Part shown: positions 21,001 to 31,998 of the stretch, piece after piece
Layout of the letters: every line of letters starts with the position of its first letter
Position numbering within the stretch: the first letter of the stretch is position 1
Source of the DNA: Oscheius tipulae
Lineage: Eukaryota > Nematoda > Chromadorea > Rhabditida > Rhabditidae
Assembly (NCBI GenBank): GCA_037178975.1
Contig: JASJZH010000003.1
Span: 6,572,001-6,636,000 of the forward strand
DNA length: 64,000 bases
Direction: 5' to 3'
Translations under genes and position numbers: made by a program
Notes under the pieces: model-generated
What the model was told of the DNA's origin: nothing
The model's input: only the letters and a program-made list of their open reading frames with translations
The model's database searches: none

Positions 21001-23227
21001 ACATGTCGGCTGCTGAAATGGACTTTGTTCTACAGTAACCATGAAAAACTGACTATCTTTCCAAATCTCAGCCACAAGAGCATTCTTCGAGAGCTGCAGG
21101 ACGTCGACGACGCACTCATTTAGCGGATCCATGTTCTTAACACGCCACTCGGCAGCACGATAATCCACGCGACCGGCGTAATGAACAACGGCGAAATCGC
21201 TCGCGGAGCGTCTCTCCGGCACGATGAACTTGGTGTGGCTCTGATGCTGAGTGACGAGGCGTTCGACAAGACCCGTGTCGTTTCCGCCGGGGAAGAGGCA
21301 GACGTCGTCCAAGGTGGCCATGATTCCCATTGGCTAAAATGATTAATTTAGAGGAAATAGCTGAAATATGGCTAACCTTTTCGATGAGATCGATGGTGGG
21401 CTGGAGATTGAGGCCGAAGTCGATCATGTCCCATTCGATGCCCTCGTCCTGATATTCCTGCTGTTCGCGAATGAACATTGTGTTGTTGAACAGCTGCTGG
21501 AGCTTCTCGTTCGTGTAATTGATGCAGAGCTGCTCGAAGGAATTTTTCTCGAAGATTTCGAAGCTAAAACATTGGTTATTATAAAGGAAAAGATCAGCTA
21601 ACCCAGCAATGTCTAGAATTCCGATGAAACTGGCAGCATTCTGTCGGGTACGGTCGAGAGAGCGATTGAGCCTGCGGACGAGCCAGCGGAAGAGACGCTC
21701 GTAGGTGGCCTTGGCGATTGCTTCGACGGAGAATCTGGCCTGCTCCTCGTTCTGACTTCTGTGAGCATGATCGCGATGAACTTTGATCTTCGGCTTTAGG
21801 AAGGCCTTGACGAGATCCGTGAAGTCGACATTCAGCAGTGTGGCAATCTTCTGAGCTACAGCATCGTTAGTGATCACGGCCTGATCTGAGTTCTTTCCGT
21901 CCGGACCGAATTCGAGGTTTCCGAATAGGAGGAGGGCCGATATGACGCGGAAGACTGCCTTCACCTCATCGTCCGAGAAGCCCATGATAGCCATAGCGTC
22001 GCAAGTGTTCTGGAAGGCCTTGGCGTCGTCGACCCCGGGGATGGACATGTCACCGTTGGTGAGGAAGCGATATTTCGATGGAGAGCTCTCCAGCAGCAGT
22101 TCTTCTGCAAACTTGGAATGACGTGGCTACTAGCAAATAATTACCACGCATCTCCCTCGAGGCTCCACGAATCAGCTGGTAGAAGATGTGGAAGCTTCTC
22201 TCCTGGGCGGCCTGACGCAGAACACGCGACTTTTCCAGCAGGTAGAACTCGATGTTGGCACCGCAGATGAATCCGGACGAGTCGAAATGGATGCGGACAA
22301 ACTTGCCCTAAATTTATGTTATGAAGATGCCCGCTGGAAAGACTTACAAATCGGGACGAGTTGTCATTCTTGATTGTCTTGCTGTTTCCAAAGGCCTCAA
22401 GAATCGGGTTGGCTTGGAGCAGTTGCTCCTCCAGCTGTCCGACGAAGCTGCGCTGAGAGGTGTGCGACAGGTCCATCAGCTCGCTCCTTGTCTTGCGGCT
22501 TCCGGCGACGTGAGCCAAGTATTGGATAACCTTCTTAGTGTTTTCCGTCTTGCCGGCTCCGGATTCCCCTCTGGAAATAAAGAAGTTCGCAATGTGGTTT
22601 GGCTCTATTCTGAGCAAATGGAAGAAACGCAACTCACGTGCACAAGATGGACTGATCTTCTCTATTGTGGAGCATGTTTCGGTAGGCTTCATCAGCGACG
22701 GCGAAGATGTGTGGCGGAACGTCCTTGCGCTTGATTCCCTTGAACTGCTCAGCCAGACTGTCGGTGTAAATTGGGAGACGACGGTATGGGTTGATGACGA
22801 CGCAGAACAGACCAGAGTATGTCTGGAAATCAGTTTGCCACCCAAAATTGATAGCTTACATAGATGAGATTTGAGTTGTAGCGCTGCTTCAAGTTCTCGA
22901 GGACGGCCGGCTCGTTCAGGCACGTCATGGAAGCCATGTCCTCGCAGCGATCGAACTTCGGCGGATTGACCTTGTGCATGTCGTCCGAGCTCATGCGCAG
23001 CTTCTCGCCAGTCTCGCAGACCTCGACATCGACGCTTCCTCAAGTCATAGTTATTTTGAAACGAATGTTAGAGGTTTACCTTTCTCGTCAGCAGTTCCGA
23101 CGATCTTGGCTAGCACAAAGCCGTCTTTCTCGCTCGGGACCCAGATTCTCGGCGTCTTCGCCCATTCCGCGTTGATCGACGGGTCGAAATTCTTTGCCGG
23201 GACTCTCAAATTGTCCAATTCAGTCAT
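18079..23227 (-). CDS. Class II myosin heavy chain, non-muscle type, short rod
   Basis: Actin motor heavy chain of the non-muscle type. From ATG at 23227 ([14 protein letters not shown], just after a TATTCAG acceptor): SH3-like N-domain ([18 protein letters not shown]), P-loop [13 protein letters not shown] (about 22560), switch I NDNSSRF (about 22350), switch II LDIAG/FE split by an intron (about 21610), the actin-binding [13 protein letters not shown] (about 20870), [17 protein letters not shown], converter, one or two IQ motifs ([32 protein letters not shown]) and WWRLYTKV. Then a coiled coil from about 20300 to 18300 and a non-helical tail ([10 protein letters not shown]... ending [10 protein letters not shown]). 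The head is complete, about 830 residues. The rod plus tail sums to about 610 residues, against about 1100 in typical class II myosins. About 17 short introns. Ser-rich tail sites suggest phosphorylation-controlled filament assembly. Confidence 0.93.
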
Positions 23228-24716
23228 TGGATCCTGAATATGAATGATGTGGGATGCAATGCAGGAAGAATAAGAATAACAACTCGAGACAAGCTTTGTA
23301 AACATCTTAAGTTTTCGGAATCGCGAAAGTACAGAAAACAAGCTATATAGACAGCGTCTTAGTCAACTCATGACATCCAAAGTCAGAAAACTTCTTTGGA
23401 AGACCTTTCTCATATTTTTCAGCATGAAAAAGCAAATAGTTGTCCTATATCGGGCGAGACTAGGGATATGCGATTGTTCAAAAAAATTAAAGAATTTCTG
23501 ATGACCTTAGGCGGTAGGGCCATACATCCTCGCCGTCTGTTTCAGTCAAAATTAGCGAAAATACGTATAAAAAAAGATTGTTCGTCGCATCGAAAATGTA
23601 TTGATGGAACTTTGCGTACTTTTTAAATTTGGCGCGAAATTTTAACGTAAGCACCAAAATTTCAATTTCCACTTCGCTGTAGCTCGGCAGTAAATAATTT
23701 TGAACTCGTTATTGTACACGTCGAGCTCCACAAGATTATACCACAGAACCCCAAATTCGACAATTTTTCTCCCGACTTTTTTTTGACAAGTTTCGCCCGT
23801 CGCGCCTCGGTGAGCGAGAATTTACGGGTAATTTTGGTATGCATCGATAACGTTCGATGAGTACTACCTATATACACCCTTCATACATTTGGGAGCGAGG
23901 AAGTGAGTTATAGGCATGCACAATAGCGTTTATAATTATTCTGGGAGCGAAAACAAAATAAGTTGTACACATTGACATTTATTACAAGGTAGAGAGGAAA
24001 CACATAACGAAAATGGTTGGTGCAAGTTGAAGAATCCGTTCCCTTCCTTCCTAAATTTTTCTCGGAAAGATTTTGCGGTAGATTTTCGTGATGGGAGTTT
24101 AAACCGTGTTCTTGGCGCGAGTTGAACGAGGTTCATTCAGTTGTTCTCCTCTTTCTGTCCTTAGTTCCTCTTACGCTAGCTCGAAGTTTTTCAGTCAAAG
24201 CAGCTTCACTTTTCCTGTTTCCTGGACGTTCACTGATAGACGAGTAGGGTAACCTATTAAACTATTTTCTAATAGTTGCAACACCATTATACAACGGCTG
24301 AAATCTTAGAACTCCGGTGTACACTTCAGTCACTGAACAGTATTCTGGGTCTTTTCTTAATCTATGTACTGTTACAGAATAGAATTGGACTTGGGTAAAG
24401 AGAAGAATCTACAAAATTCAGTAGAGATTATGCTGAATTTGTCTCTACAAGATGAATGAAGACTCCTCCAACACGGCGTGTTATGCGCGTCGCCTCTTTT
24501 TCAAACCGGGTGCACATGCCGCTCGTTTTCTTAAGTACAGTATCCTACAAAAATCGTGGTTTAAACCGATTTTGCCACAGAATACCGTATACCCTACATT
24601 AATCTAAAAAGAGTAGAGAACTAATTTTGAATTCCCGCCCTCAAAATAGGATATTGGCGCGAGAAAAGTTGGTGACTCCTTTTGCATGGGAGTAACACGC
24701 CGTGCCAAAGCGCAAT
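23228..24716. other. Intergenic, upstream of myosin
   Basis: About 1.5 kb, AT-rich. Probably holds the myosin promoter on its left side. Short frames (23396-23626 plus, 23662-23877 minus) lack splice support. No repeats recognised. Confidence 0.45.
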
Positions 24717-25256
24717 TTATTGTTTAGTCTTCGTTGTGACAATGTCAAAGATCTCAAGGAAAAGAAGACCGTGAGCAGCTAAGACGCACCCCAGCCCGGT
24801 CAGATAGGAAAGCAGATGGGCCGAGCTGTTCTCCAAGACGATCATGTACCACATTAGCCAGCAGAGAAGACAGGCTGAGAAGGACGAGACGAAGTATTGG
24901 GCTTTGGCTGTCATCTGTTCCTCGGCAAAAACTCGCTGCAGATCGTAGCGTCCGTCGATGTTGAAGACGAACTTCCTGAGCATGTGATGCAAGTAGACGC
25001 CGCAGATAGACATGTAGATTCCGAACCAAAAGTAGGACAGATTACCCGATACGAGGAAGACCAGTACCATCTGAATGTCTTCTTTTGGTAGATTACCAAG
25101 AGAACTCACGTTGACGATGATTCCGACAATTTGGAGAAAGCGCAGCAAGCTGCACAGGTAGGCAAAGTTGTACTTGAACGAAGAGAGTTGCTGCATCTGT
25201 TGAGGTAGCGGCTGGCTAGTCTTCAAAGTGGCACTTCTAGTCCTCAAATTAGACAA
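24717..25256 (-). CDS. Small multi-pass membrane protein
   Basis: Continuous open frame of 179 codons, but a consensus 39-nt in-frame intron (GTGAGT...ATTCAG, about 25109-25071) is probably removed, giving about 166 residues. Membrane segments: FLQIVGIIVNMVLVFLVSG (made whole by splicing), LSYFWFGIYMSICGVYL, AQYFVSSFSACLLCWLMWYM and LTGLGCVLAAHGLLFLEI. So four spans, with short loops and a polar Ser/Thr/Gln-rich N-terminus (MSNLRTRSATLKTSQPLP). The loop after span 2 (RYDLQRVFAEEQM) is charged. It resembles four-span endomembrane proteins in size, but I cannot assign a family. Confidence 0.6.
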   Translation of the reverse strand: MSNLRTRSATLKTSQPLPQQMQQLSSFKYNFAYLCSLLRFLQIVGIIVNVSSLGNLPKEDIQMVLVFLVSGNLSYFWFGIYMSICGVYLHHMLRKFVFNIDGRYDLQRVFAEEQMTAKAQYFVSSFSACLLCWLMWYMIVLENSSAHLLSYLTGLGCVLAAHGLLFLEIFDIVTTKTKQ

Positions 25257-25339
25257 CTTTTTTGGAGTTCAAATTGAAAAATCCGTCAACTTTCGTTTGC
25301 TCCTAAGTTTCTAAATTTCTCGCAATAAGTTAGGCTATG

Positions 25340-25660
25340 CCTAATCTGTTCCACCCCTTCGAGCGATTGAACCCACTTCCCACTCTTAGAAACCACTTCC
25401 TATATCTTAATTCACTTCCCATCCTTTGAACTCACTTCTTATTCTTTGAACAGACTCTCTTACCCTTGAACCCACTTGTCATCCCTCGAAAAACTTCCCT
25501 TCCACACTTTGAAACCCCTTCCCATCCTTTGAGCCCCTTCCTACCTTTTGATTTTTCTTCAACTCCTATTTATTGAATCCGCTTCCTATCCTTTGAACCC
25601 GCTCTCTTACACCTGAACCCAATTCATATCTTTCTATTCCGTTCTGTCAGCCTGCCTTGG
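25340..25660 (+). repeat. Degenerate minisatellite
   Basis: About 12-13 imperfect copies of a unit close to CCTTTGAACCCACTTCCCAT, 20-26 bp each, with many substitutions and unit-length changes. Located between a minus-strand gene start and the dispersed repeat at 25695. Confidence 0.75.
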
Positions 25661-25694
25661 TCCCCTTCCCTCTCTATTCAACGCGCCCGCAAGT

Positions 25695-25860
25695 CTCCAG
25701 TCGAGCTACCATGACAGAAGCAACATTCTCCCAAAGAAGCTATCCCCTAACTGACTTGACTTGCAAACAATTACTGTACGGATAAAGTAGTGCACACTAA
25801 TTGGCAGTATTGGTTTCAGACAGACACACACAGTCAGAGATGCGAGGACAACTTAAAATA
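25695..25860 (+). repeat. Dispersed repeat, part B (copy 1)
   Basis: About 165 bp similar to 54965-55130 in the same orientation. Shared words include AGTCGAGCTACC, TTGACTTGCAAACA and CAGACACACACA-like ends. In the 54-55 kb copy this part lies next to part A. No coding potential. Confidence 0.7.
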
Positions 25861-26614
25861 GATACACGAGGGCAATTAGTCAGTTTAGGAACTGGGTGAA
25901 CGTGAGACCTTTGCTCTTGTCAGGGTAGAGTCAGAAGAGACTGGAGTAGACACTGGCAAAAGCCGAGAGCAGAACAGAAGGAAGAATGGGACAGGAACAG
26001 GCTGACAAAGTGATAAACAGAAACAAAAATAGCGCCCTAAACAGTCCCTACTGGTACTGGTCCATGTCAACTTGCCCTAGTCAGCTTACGTCCGCAGTAA
26101 AATCTTCTCCGAGCGCTCAATCTGATCATCTAGATGGCCGGAGGTCCGGAGGCGACCGCTGGGTGTTAGAGACGAGCACCAGTAGAGAGAAGACGAGGTA
26201 GAGCAGTAACTTTAGTCTCTGAAGAGGGTGGTTCACGGAACTTGTAGAACAATGATGGCCTTGCCAGTCTCTCCTAAGCTGCTGCGTTCTTTTCTCCTTC
26301 GTTCTCTCACTTTCTCTTGTGATCAAAGTTGGTGTTGTAATAAAGAGTTGCTTAGTTGTCACAGCGGGAGACTACTGGTTTTTCTTCCTCGTTTAGCTGC
26401 CATTTCAGCTTGTACTACCAATGCCAATCATTTAACCCCTCTAACAGGATGAGTCTCATTACCTCCTGAAAGATTCGCCTCTTCCATAACACTTTTCTTC
26501 CAAGGAGACGGCTGTTATCGTGTGACGGACAAGTGTTTCCCGGCAACTGTTCTCTCGTTCCCATTTCTCTCTCAGCCACTTTTCTATCACTCCTCTTCAA
26601 CAAATCGTTCAGAA
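25861..26614. other. Intergenic
   Basis: About 750 bp. Frames on both strands are overlapping noise. The last part is probably the promoter of the secreted protein at 26615; a CGTTCAG acceptor lies directly before its ATG. Confidence 0.4.
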
Positions 26615-27100
26615 ATGCTCCGAATTCTCTGTCTACTGGCCCTGACTTTGTTCATTTCCACAGCCGGAGAGGGAATGAATGCCGAGGCTCTTGGGGGAGG
26701 AGCTAAGAAGTTCTTCATGGATGTCAATTTTGGTTAATCTCTGTCATTTTCTCCCTGTTCAGATGACTAAAAAGGCCATGGGAGTGCCCTCATTGAAGCC
26801 GGAGAACCTCGCTGCTCAGGCTTTCTTCAAGGATCTGCTCGACAAATACACAAAGTTGGACGATGGTGTCAAGCGCGACATGCTCCAGCACGTTCCCAAG
26901 GTCACCAAGGTTCTCAATGCTGCTGGTACAATGCTTGTTCAATTGAACCAGTTTTATTTTCAGCCCAAAAGTTCAACATCGAACCGATGGAAGCCTTCAA
27001 AGTGCTGTCGAGCTTCTTCACCAACTTCAAGCAGGGAGCGCAGAAGAATCTGCTCCAGACTGGACTGAAATCTGTCGGAAAACTGTTCGGAAACCAATAA
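26615..27100 (+). CDS. Small secreted helical protein
   Basis: Three exons, introns of 40 and 38 nt (about 26723-26762 and 26927-26965). Signal peptide MLRILCLLALTLFISTAGEG; mature part about 115 residues. It has repeated amphipathic helices: GGGAKKFFMDMTKKAMG, AQAFFKDLLDKYTKLDD, QHVPKVTKVLNAAAQKF, AFKVLSSFFTNFKQG and LLQTGLKSVGKLFGNQ. It contains no Cys in the mature region and is Lys-rich. Helical, Cys-free, secreted proteins of this size occur in nematodes as lipid-binding or antimicrobial-like proteins, but no family motif is clear. The start directly follows GTTCAGAA. Confidence 0.72.
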
Positions 27101-27582
27101 ATCATGAGTCTTCTTATAGGTTTAGCGAGAGAGCCTAGCTGCGGTAACTCCTTTGCAAATGCTGCCGAACTAGCATACATATTTGCTGACTCTAACACCG
27201 GATTCAGGGTCATACTTCTCGCTCGGAAAATACGATAAAGAGACTGGAAAACGTTATGCACTCAAGTAGTTAGTATGATGGATTGTCTGCATAAATGATC
27301 CCGCAGTGAATTTCGGTTTGCGCGCCAACGAGAGCTGATTTGAATTTTTTTAATAGTTTCAGTTTGCTATAAAAGTCCTTCCCCCCCTTCTGTTCGTTTT
27401 TTCCTTCCATTATCACCGTATTTCTGTTCAAAAAACAATAATTTGAGCTTCACTGAGAAGAGATTCAAACCAGCTGTAGCTATTAGAGCGCGTTTACTTC
27501 ATGGATTCAAATCTTCATTTCTATGCTTCCTTCTTTCATTCTCGGATAAAACAATGAGTAAGCATTGTTTTTCAGGCCCGTT

Positions 27583-30500
27583 ATGGCCGAAGATGGCCAG
27601 GAAGAGCCGAAGACGCGACGGGTCAGGAAGCAAACCAAATTTTTCGAGCATGAAAAGAAGACCAGGGGACTTCGGCGACTCAGTGTACGTTTTTTTTCTT
27701 TTCATGCCATTATTTTATTTTGCCTTTCTTTCACAATCTGATGATTTTAATACGTTGTTCAGATGGATGTAGGAGAACGGCCCGCAGACTTAAAGCCGAG
27801 TCTGAAGAAGACAGACTACTCAGCTTCTTCCACATCGAAAATGGCAAAAAAGGTACATTTCAAATTGCTTTTCCTCCCAGCACACCGCTCAGATCAAGAG
27901 AAAGTATTCGAGGGAACGGAAGATCAATTTTCACAATACGTGCCGAGTCGCCTTAATCACTCCGTTGCCTGGCTGGGTTGGTCTCATGTCCTATTTTTTT
28001 ACCAATACATTTTTTTCAGAATCCCTACGCCATCCGCATGGACGAAGATGACGAAAACTTGACTGCTGTTTCCAGACTGCCAAAACCTCGAGAGCACCGT
28101 CTTATAAAAAACCTCAAAATTACGCCGCTATCACTCCAGAAGGTTCGTCTTTGGCACATTTCGTATTGACCTGAGTTTTCCAGATTGTATCCACGAACAT
28201 TATGGACGACGAAGACGAAACTAGGATAGAATTTAAGTAAGTTTAGCACTCCACCGCCTCAATATACTGATTTGCAGTGCAAAATTCTTATTCAACGGTT
28301 CGGAAGAAGATTCATCTGGCAAGTATGTGGATGTGAAGTCTCGAAGGAAGTCAGCAGTCAGACTGGTGGGTTTTTTTACGAGGTTATCTAGCGTTCTTGG
28401 TCCCAGGGATGGGCGGATAGCAAAATCACGATGCGGATGGTACAGCATTACTATCCGCAAAAATGTACGGATATCCGTCCCATCCCTGCTTGGCCCATTT
28501 ATGCTGCCAATCAGTGTCTGGTACATTGTTACAACCTATCTTTCTGTTTCTCGTCTAGACGATTTATCACAATGTGTCTGACTACGAGCCTAATATGGCT
28601 GCGTATTATCTTCATGAAAGTGCTCTCATGTATTTTCCGCGAAACTTTAACGGATTATGCTACATGGCTCAGCCGGTTAGCGTTCTGAATACAAAACAAA
28701 AATGACTCGGGTTCAATTCCCGTTTAGGTTAGACCTTTTTGTCCTTCGACGTCTTTATGGTTTGCGCGCCAAGCTCAAACTGGGTAGCGCCTTAGACTCG
28801 CTTTAACTTAAGATTTCCAGAGTCCAGAAGCACTGGCTGCCATCTTTCCGGAAACCGAAAGTGCGGATGTGGCAGGAGGAGACGCAAAAGCTGATGAAAT
28901 CTCAGTCCGGACAAAAGATAGAAAAAAGACTCGTCGCTCTCTCGTTTTCCCTTCACAGCTAGTAGCCAAGGAGCCGAAAGAAGAGCCGCTGCCCCCTCCT
29001 CTGTCAGCAGCACAACAGCCGAAGAACAAGTCGAGGAATAGATGCAGATCTACAGCCATAACCGTACCGCCGATGGACATCACGCCCGAAGTCGCCATTA
29101 TTACAGGTTCATTTTGTTTCTTACAGTCATACAAACTATTCAGAGAAGTCGGAAACGTCACTTCTAGGAGAGAAGGTGAGCAACGGAGATGGACGAACTA
29201 CTACGCTAAGGAAGAAGGTAAAGGTGTCAAGAGTAAGCGACTGGGTGATGAAAGCTCCCATCGAAATCCGTGACACGTCCCTGGAGCGAGAACATAAGCA
29301 GCACACCGGCGCTTTTGGTGCGTTGCCCTCCAGATATTTGAAATTATCGCTTTTCCAGACAATTGTGTGGCTGTCTCGACACTCTCCGAATCCTCTCTAA
29401 TGAAGGAGGTGAAAGAACGACGCAAGGCAATTCGACATGTTGTGGTGGAGAAGAGCAAATCCCCGGAGATCGAGGAGGTTTTTTGCTCAAAAGCGCTCAA
29501 GAGGAAAAATGTGACCGCGGCGGAGACACAAAAGGCAAAGGTTGGTATCTTTAATATATTTTCGGACAATTAACCGTTTCAGAGAGGCCTTTTCGAGCAG
29601 GAACACGATCGGGAAGATTTTGCCCCGATTCCGCTCTTCCATTGTCTCGAAGCCATCCACGTCCCAGATCAATACGACGATTATCCAGATGTCCCGATAG
29701 TGAGCAGAGAAGTCCGTGAATTAACCTGGACTGACTCTTTTCCCGCCAACGAATGTTCCCCGACAGTGTCTTCAATCCAACTAGTCAAAGCGGACGAGAA
29801 ACTGAGAAACAGGTACGTCCGTAATGTTCTAGTCATGTCTCTTTCTAGTTTTGCTCGCGAGTGGATCGAAATTTTCACAAACTTTGACCCAACCGCTGCC
29901 TGGACGACGGCCTTCGGTCCAACAGTCAGTCGACAATGGCTGGGAGATTCCTTGATTATCGAGAAGGCCAGAAACTTCATCAAGAGCTGGAAGGCACGAG
30001 TCTCCAAAGAAAGTCGGTTCCTTTTTCTATTTTTGCTTATCAAGAAATCTAGGAAGTCTGTTCGTTAGTCCAATAGACAAGACGAAGTTCCGCAAGAGAT
30101 CAGCCGAGGAGTCGGACTGCTCGGACTATGAGGACGACAGCGTCATTCAGACCAATCCATTGATCATATGTGGCCCTCCCGGATCTGGAAAGACGGCTCT
30201 CGTGTGTTTCTCTCGTTCTAAAGTGGTGATTTCGTATATTTAGATAACTTGTTTGGCGGCCGAATTCGACATGGATGTGCTGGAAATCCATCCGGGAGAC
30301 AGACGAAATGCCGCGGCTCTCAAACAGAAGTTCGATGGAGCTATCAGAAATCAGGCGGTTTGTCTAATTTTTTTTTTACAGAGAATATAATGTTTGCTTC
30401 AGGTCCAGCCGAAATCCGGATCGATTGCGACCTTTTTCGGGAGCTCTGGCAGCCAAAAGAAGGAGACACGGCCGAGGCAGAACATAGTCGTGATTGAACA

Positions 30501-31290
30501 CGTCGACATTTCCTTCGAAGACGACCGCGACTTTTGGCCCACAATCAAAGCTCTGGCCTCGGAATCACGCATTCCGATAATCTGGACGTGCGAGAAGATG
30601 CCAACCTGTGAGATATATCGTGCGCCCGGTCTAGATTCCTTCGAGCAGATCCACATCGACTACTCTCCCGCTAGTCTCGTAAGCAAATATGTCCAGGTAT
30701 CTCGATTATTTTTTCTCAAAAACATTTTTTTAGTGCTGCCTTCTGCTGACAAGACAACTGACAGCCCCGCTGTCCGAGCTGGAACAGTATGTCAAGGCTT
30801 TCAGCTGCGATCTCCGACGGATATTAGCCGATTTGCAAGTACAGACAGCCACTCTCGACTTGAAACTCATCCTTCCCATCCGGTCAAGAGGTCTTTCCTC
30901 TCCATTGATCTGTGACCAGGCGTCTACCTATCGCAGCCGGCAGGAGCACATGAGCGCCAAGAAGGGCAGCTATCAGCACATCTTGGATGAGCTCGAGGTT
31001 TGTTCTTAGTTCGAAATCCGTGTAAAAATCAGTTTTAGCTCGTAGACATAAACTACTCGGCTCCCGAAAAACTCGTTCAGACGGCCACAGCTCTGGACCG
31101 TCGACTCCCTTCGAGCAACCTGGCCATCGACTTCCTTCCCTACTTGGTGGAAATGGACAATGTGGAGCGAAAGAAGACCGGTCCGAGCCGAAGATACCTA
31201 CACTACTTCAAGGAAGTTCGCTCTGAAATACAAGTCGACCGCTACGGACAGCTTCTCCCCATTGTCCGAAATTTTTCTTTTTATAAATAG
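27583..31290 (+). CDS. ATAD5/ELG1-like PCNA-unloading clamp loader
   Basis: Large subunit of an alternative RFC complex that removes PCNA from chromatin after replication. The start ATG (MAEDGQEEPKTRRVRKQ) follows a TTTTTCAG acceptor. N-terminal exons are basic and disordered, and their exact joins (27690-28700) are uncertain. The AAA core: PLIICGPPGSGKTALV (Walker A, about 30165-30205), CLAAEFDMDVLEIHPGDRR, SIATFFGS, NIVVIEHVDISFEDDRDFW (Walker B region, about 30480-30540), ALASESRIPIIWTCE (sensor 1 region). It is followed by a helical collar domain (VKAFSCDLRRILADLQ, DEL, LVQTATALDRRLPSSNLAIDFLPYL) and a stop at 31288-31290. The Walker B reads IEHVD rather than DEVD; divergence here is also known in ELG1/ATAD5 proteins. 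Introns hold a hAT MITE and a tRNA-like SINE. Confidence 0.8.
28404..28488. mobile_element. hAT-type MITE, 85 bp
   Basis: Terminal inverted repeats CAGGGATGGG / CCCATCCCTG with inner GGATA / TATCC pairing. Flanked by an 8-bp target duplication, CTTGGTCC (28396-28403) and CTTGGCCC (28489-28496), seven of eight identical. 8-bp duplications and a CAGGG terminus are hallmarks of hAT transposons. Non-coding; sits in an intron of the ATAD5-like gene. Confidence 0.8.
28650..28745 (+). repeat. tRNA-like SINE (copy 1)
   Basis: Contains an A-box-like GGCTCAGCCGGTTAGCG (28665-28681) and a B-box GGGTTCAATTCCC (28711-28723) at the spacing of a tRNA gene, but the acceptor and anticodon stems do not form. 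Probably a tRNA-derived SINE or dead tRNA in an intron. Confidence 0.5.
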
Positions 31291-31998
31291 CTATAACTTA
31301 TCGTAACTACTTATCTTTGTTCCCATGTATATTTCAGATTATAACTAGTATAAAATGCCTCTCCCTTGTCTTGTTTATTCAACAATGCGAGAGAGCTTTG
31401 CTCAAAGGAGGAGACAAACGAGACCAAAGGCTGTCAGCTTGTAGCGAAAATCGAGTAAAACGATAAACGACGAGATTCCTCTGAATCGTAAATTAGTGGT
31501 GCTATTTTTGGTATGTTATGGTAGTAAATTTGGAGAAATATCAATCTCGGCCTGGTTTTCGTTCATGCGCCTGGGAAAAGTTCGAGTTATTGACATGTCT
31601 TTTCTTCTTAACTTTTAGGCCTAACCATGACTTTGAACATGATGCTTATTACAGCTCGTGGACACCATATGAGAACTTGGGTACTTTATGAATTAGTGTT
31701 TTTGCTTGATGAAACAGGAGCCTCTCCAGAGAACAGGTGGAACAATAAGTTGACATCCTTTGCTCGTCAATATCTTGTTCAAGAGGTTTTATTTCTGGGC
31801 CTTGCTTGACTTTCTTTCAAGCTCCGACCCAAATCAATACATACTGACCACCCAAGACGAAAAAAGTCAGTCTCTTCTGTCATTTCGACCCATTGCCCAG
31901 TTCACACTATCTAATCGCCCGCTCGCACCTGCTATCAACCAAATCCAAGCGAAACAAGTCAACAATTCGGATTGATTTTATTGTTTTCTCTCCCATAA
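31291..31998. other. Intergenic
   Basis: About 700 bp between two plus-strand genes. The frame at 31627-31809 has no support. Presumed ABCG promoter region on the right. Confidence 0.45.

Noticed and set aside
23662..23877. Minus-strand frame of 71 codons upstream of myosin
   Set aside because: Single short frame without splice context, family motif or neighbouring exon.
28650..28745. Functional tRNA gene
   Set aside because: A- and B-box are present but the acceptor and anticodon stems do not pair, and there is no plausible anticodon loop.
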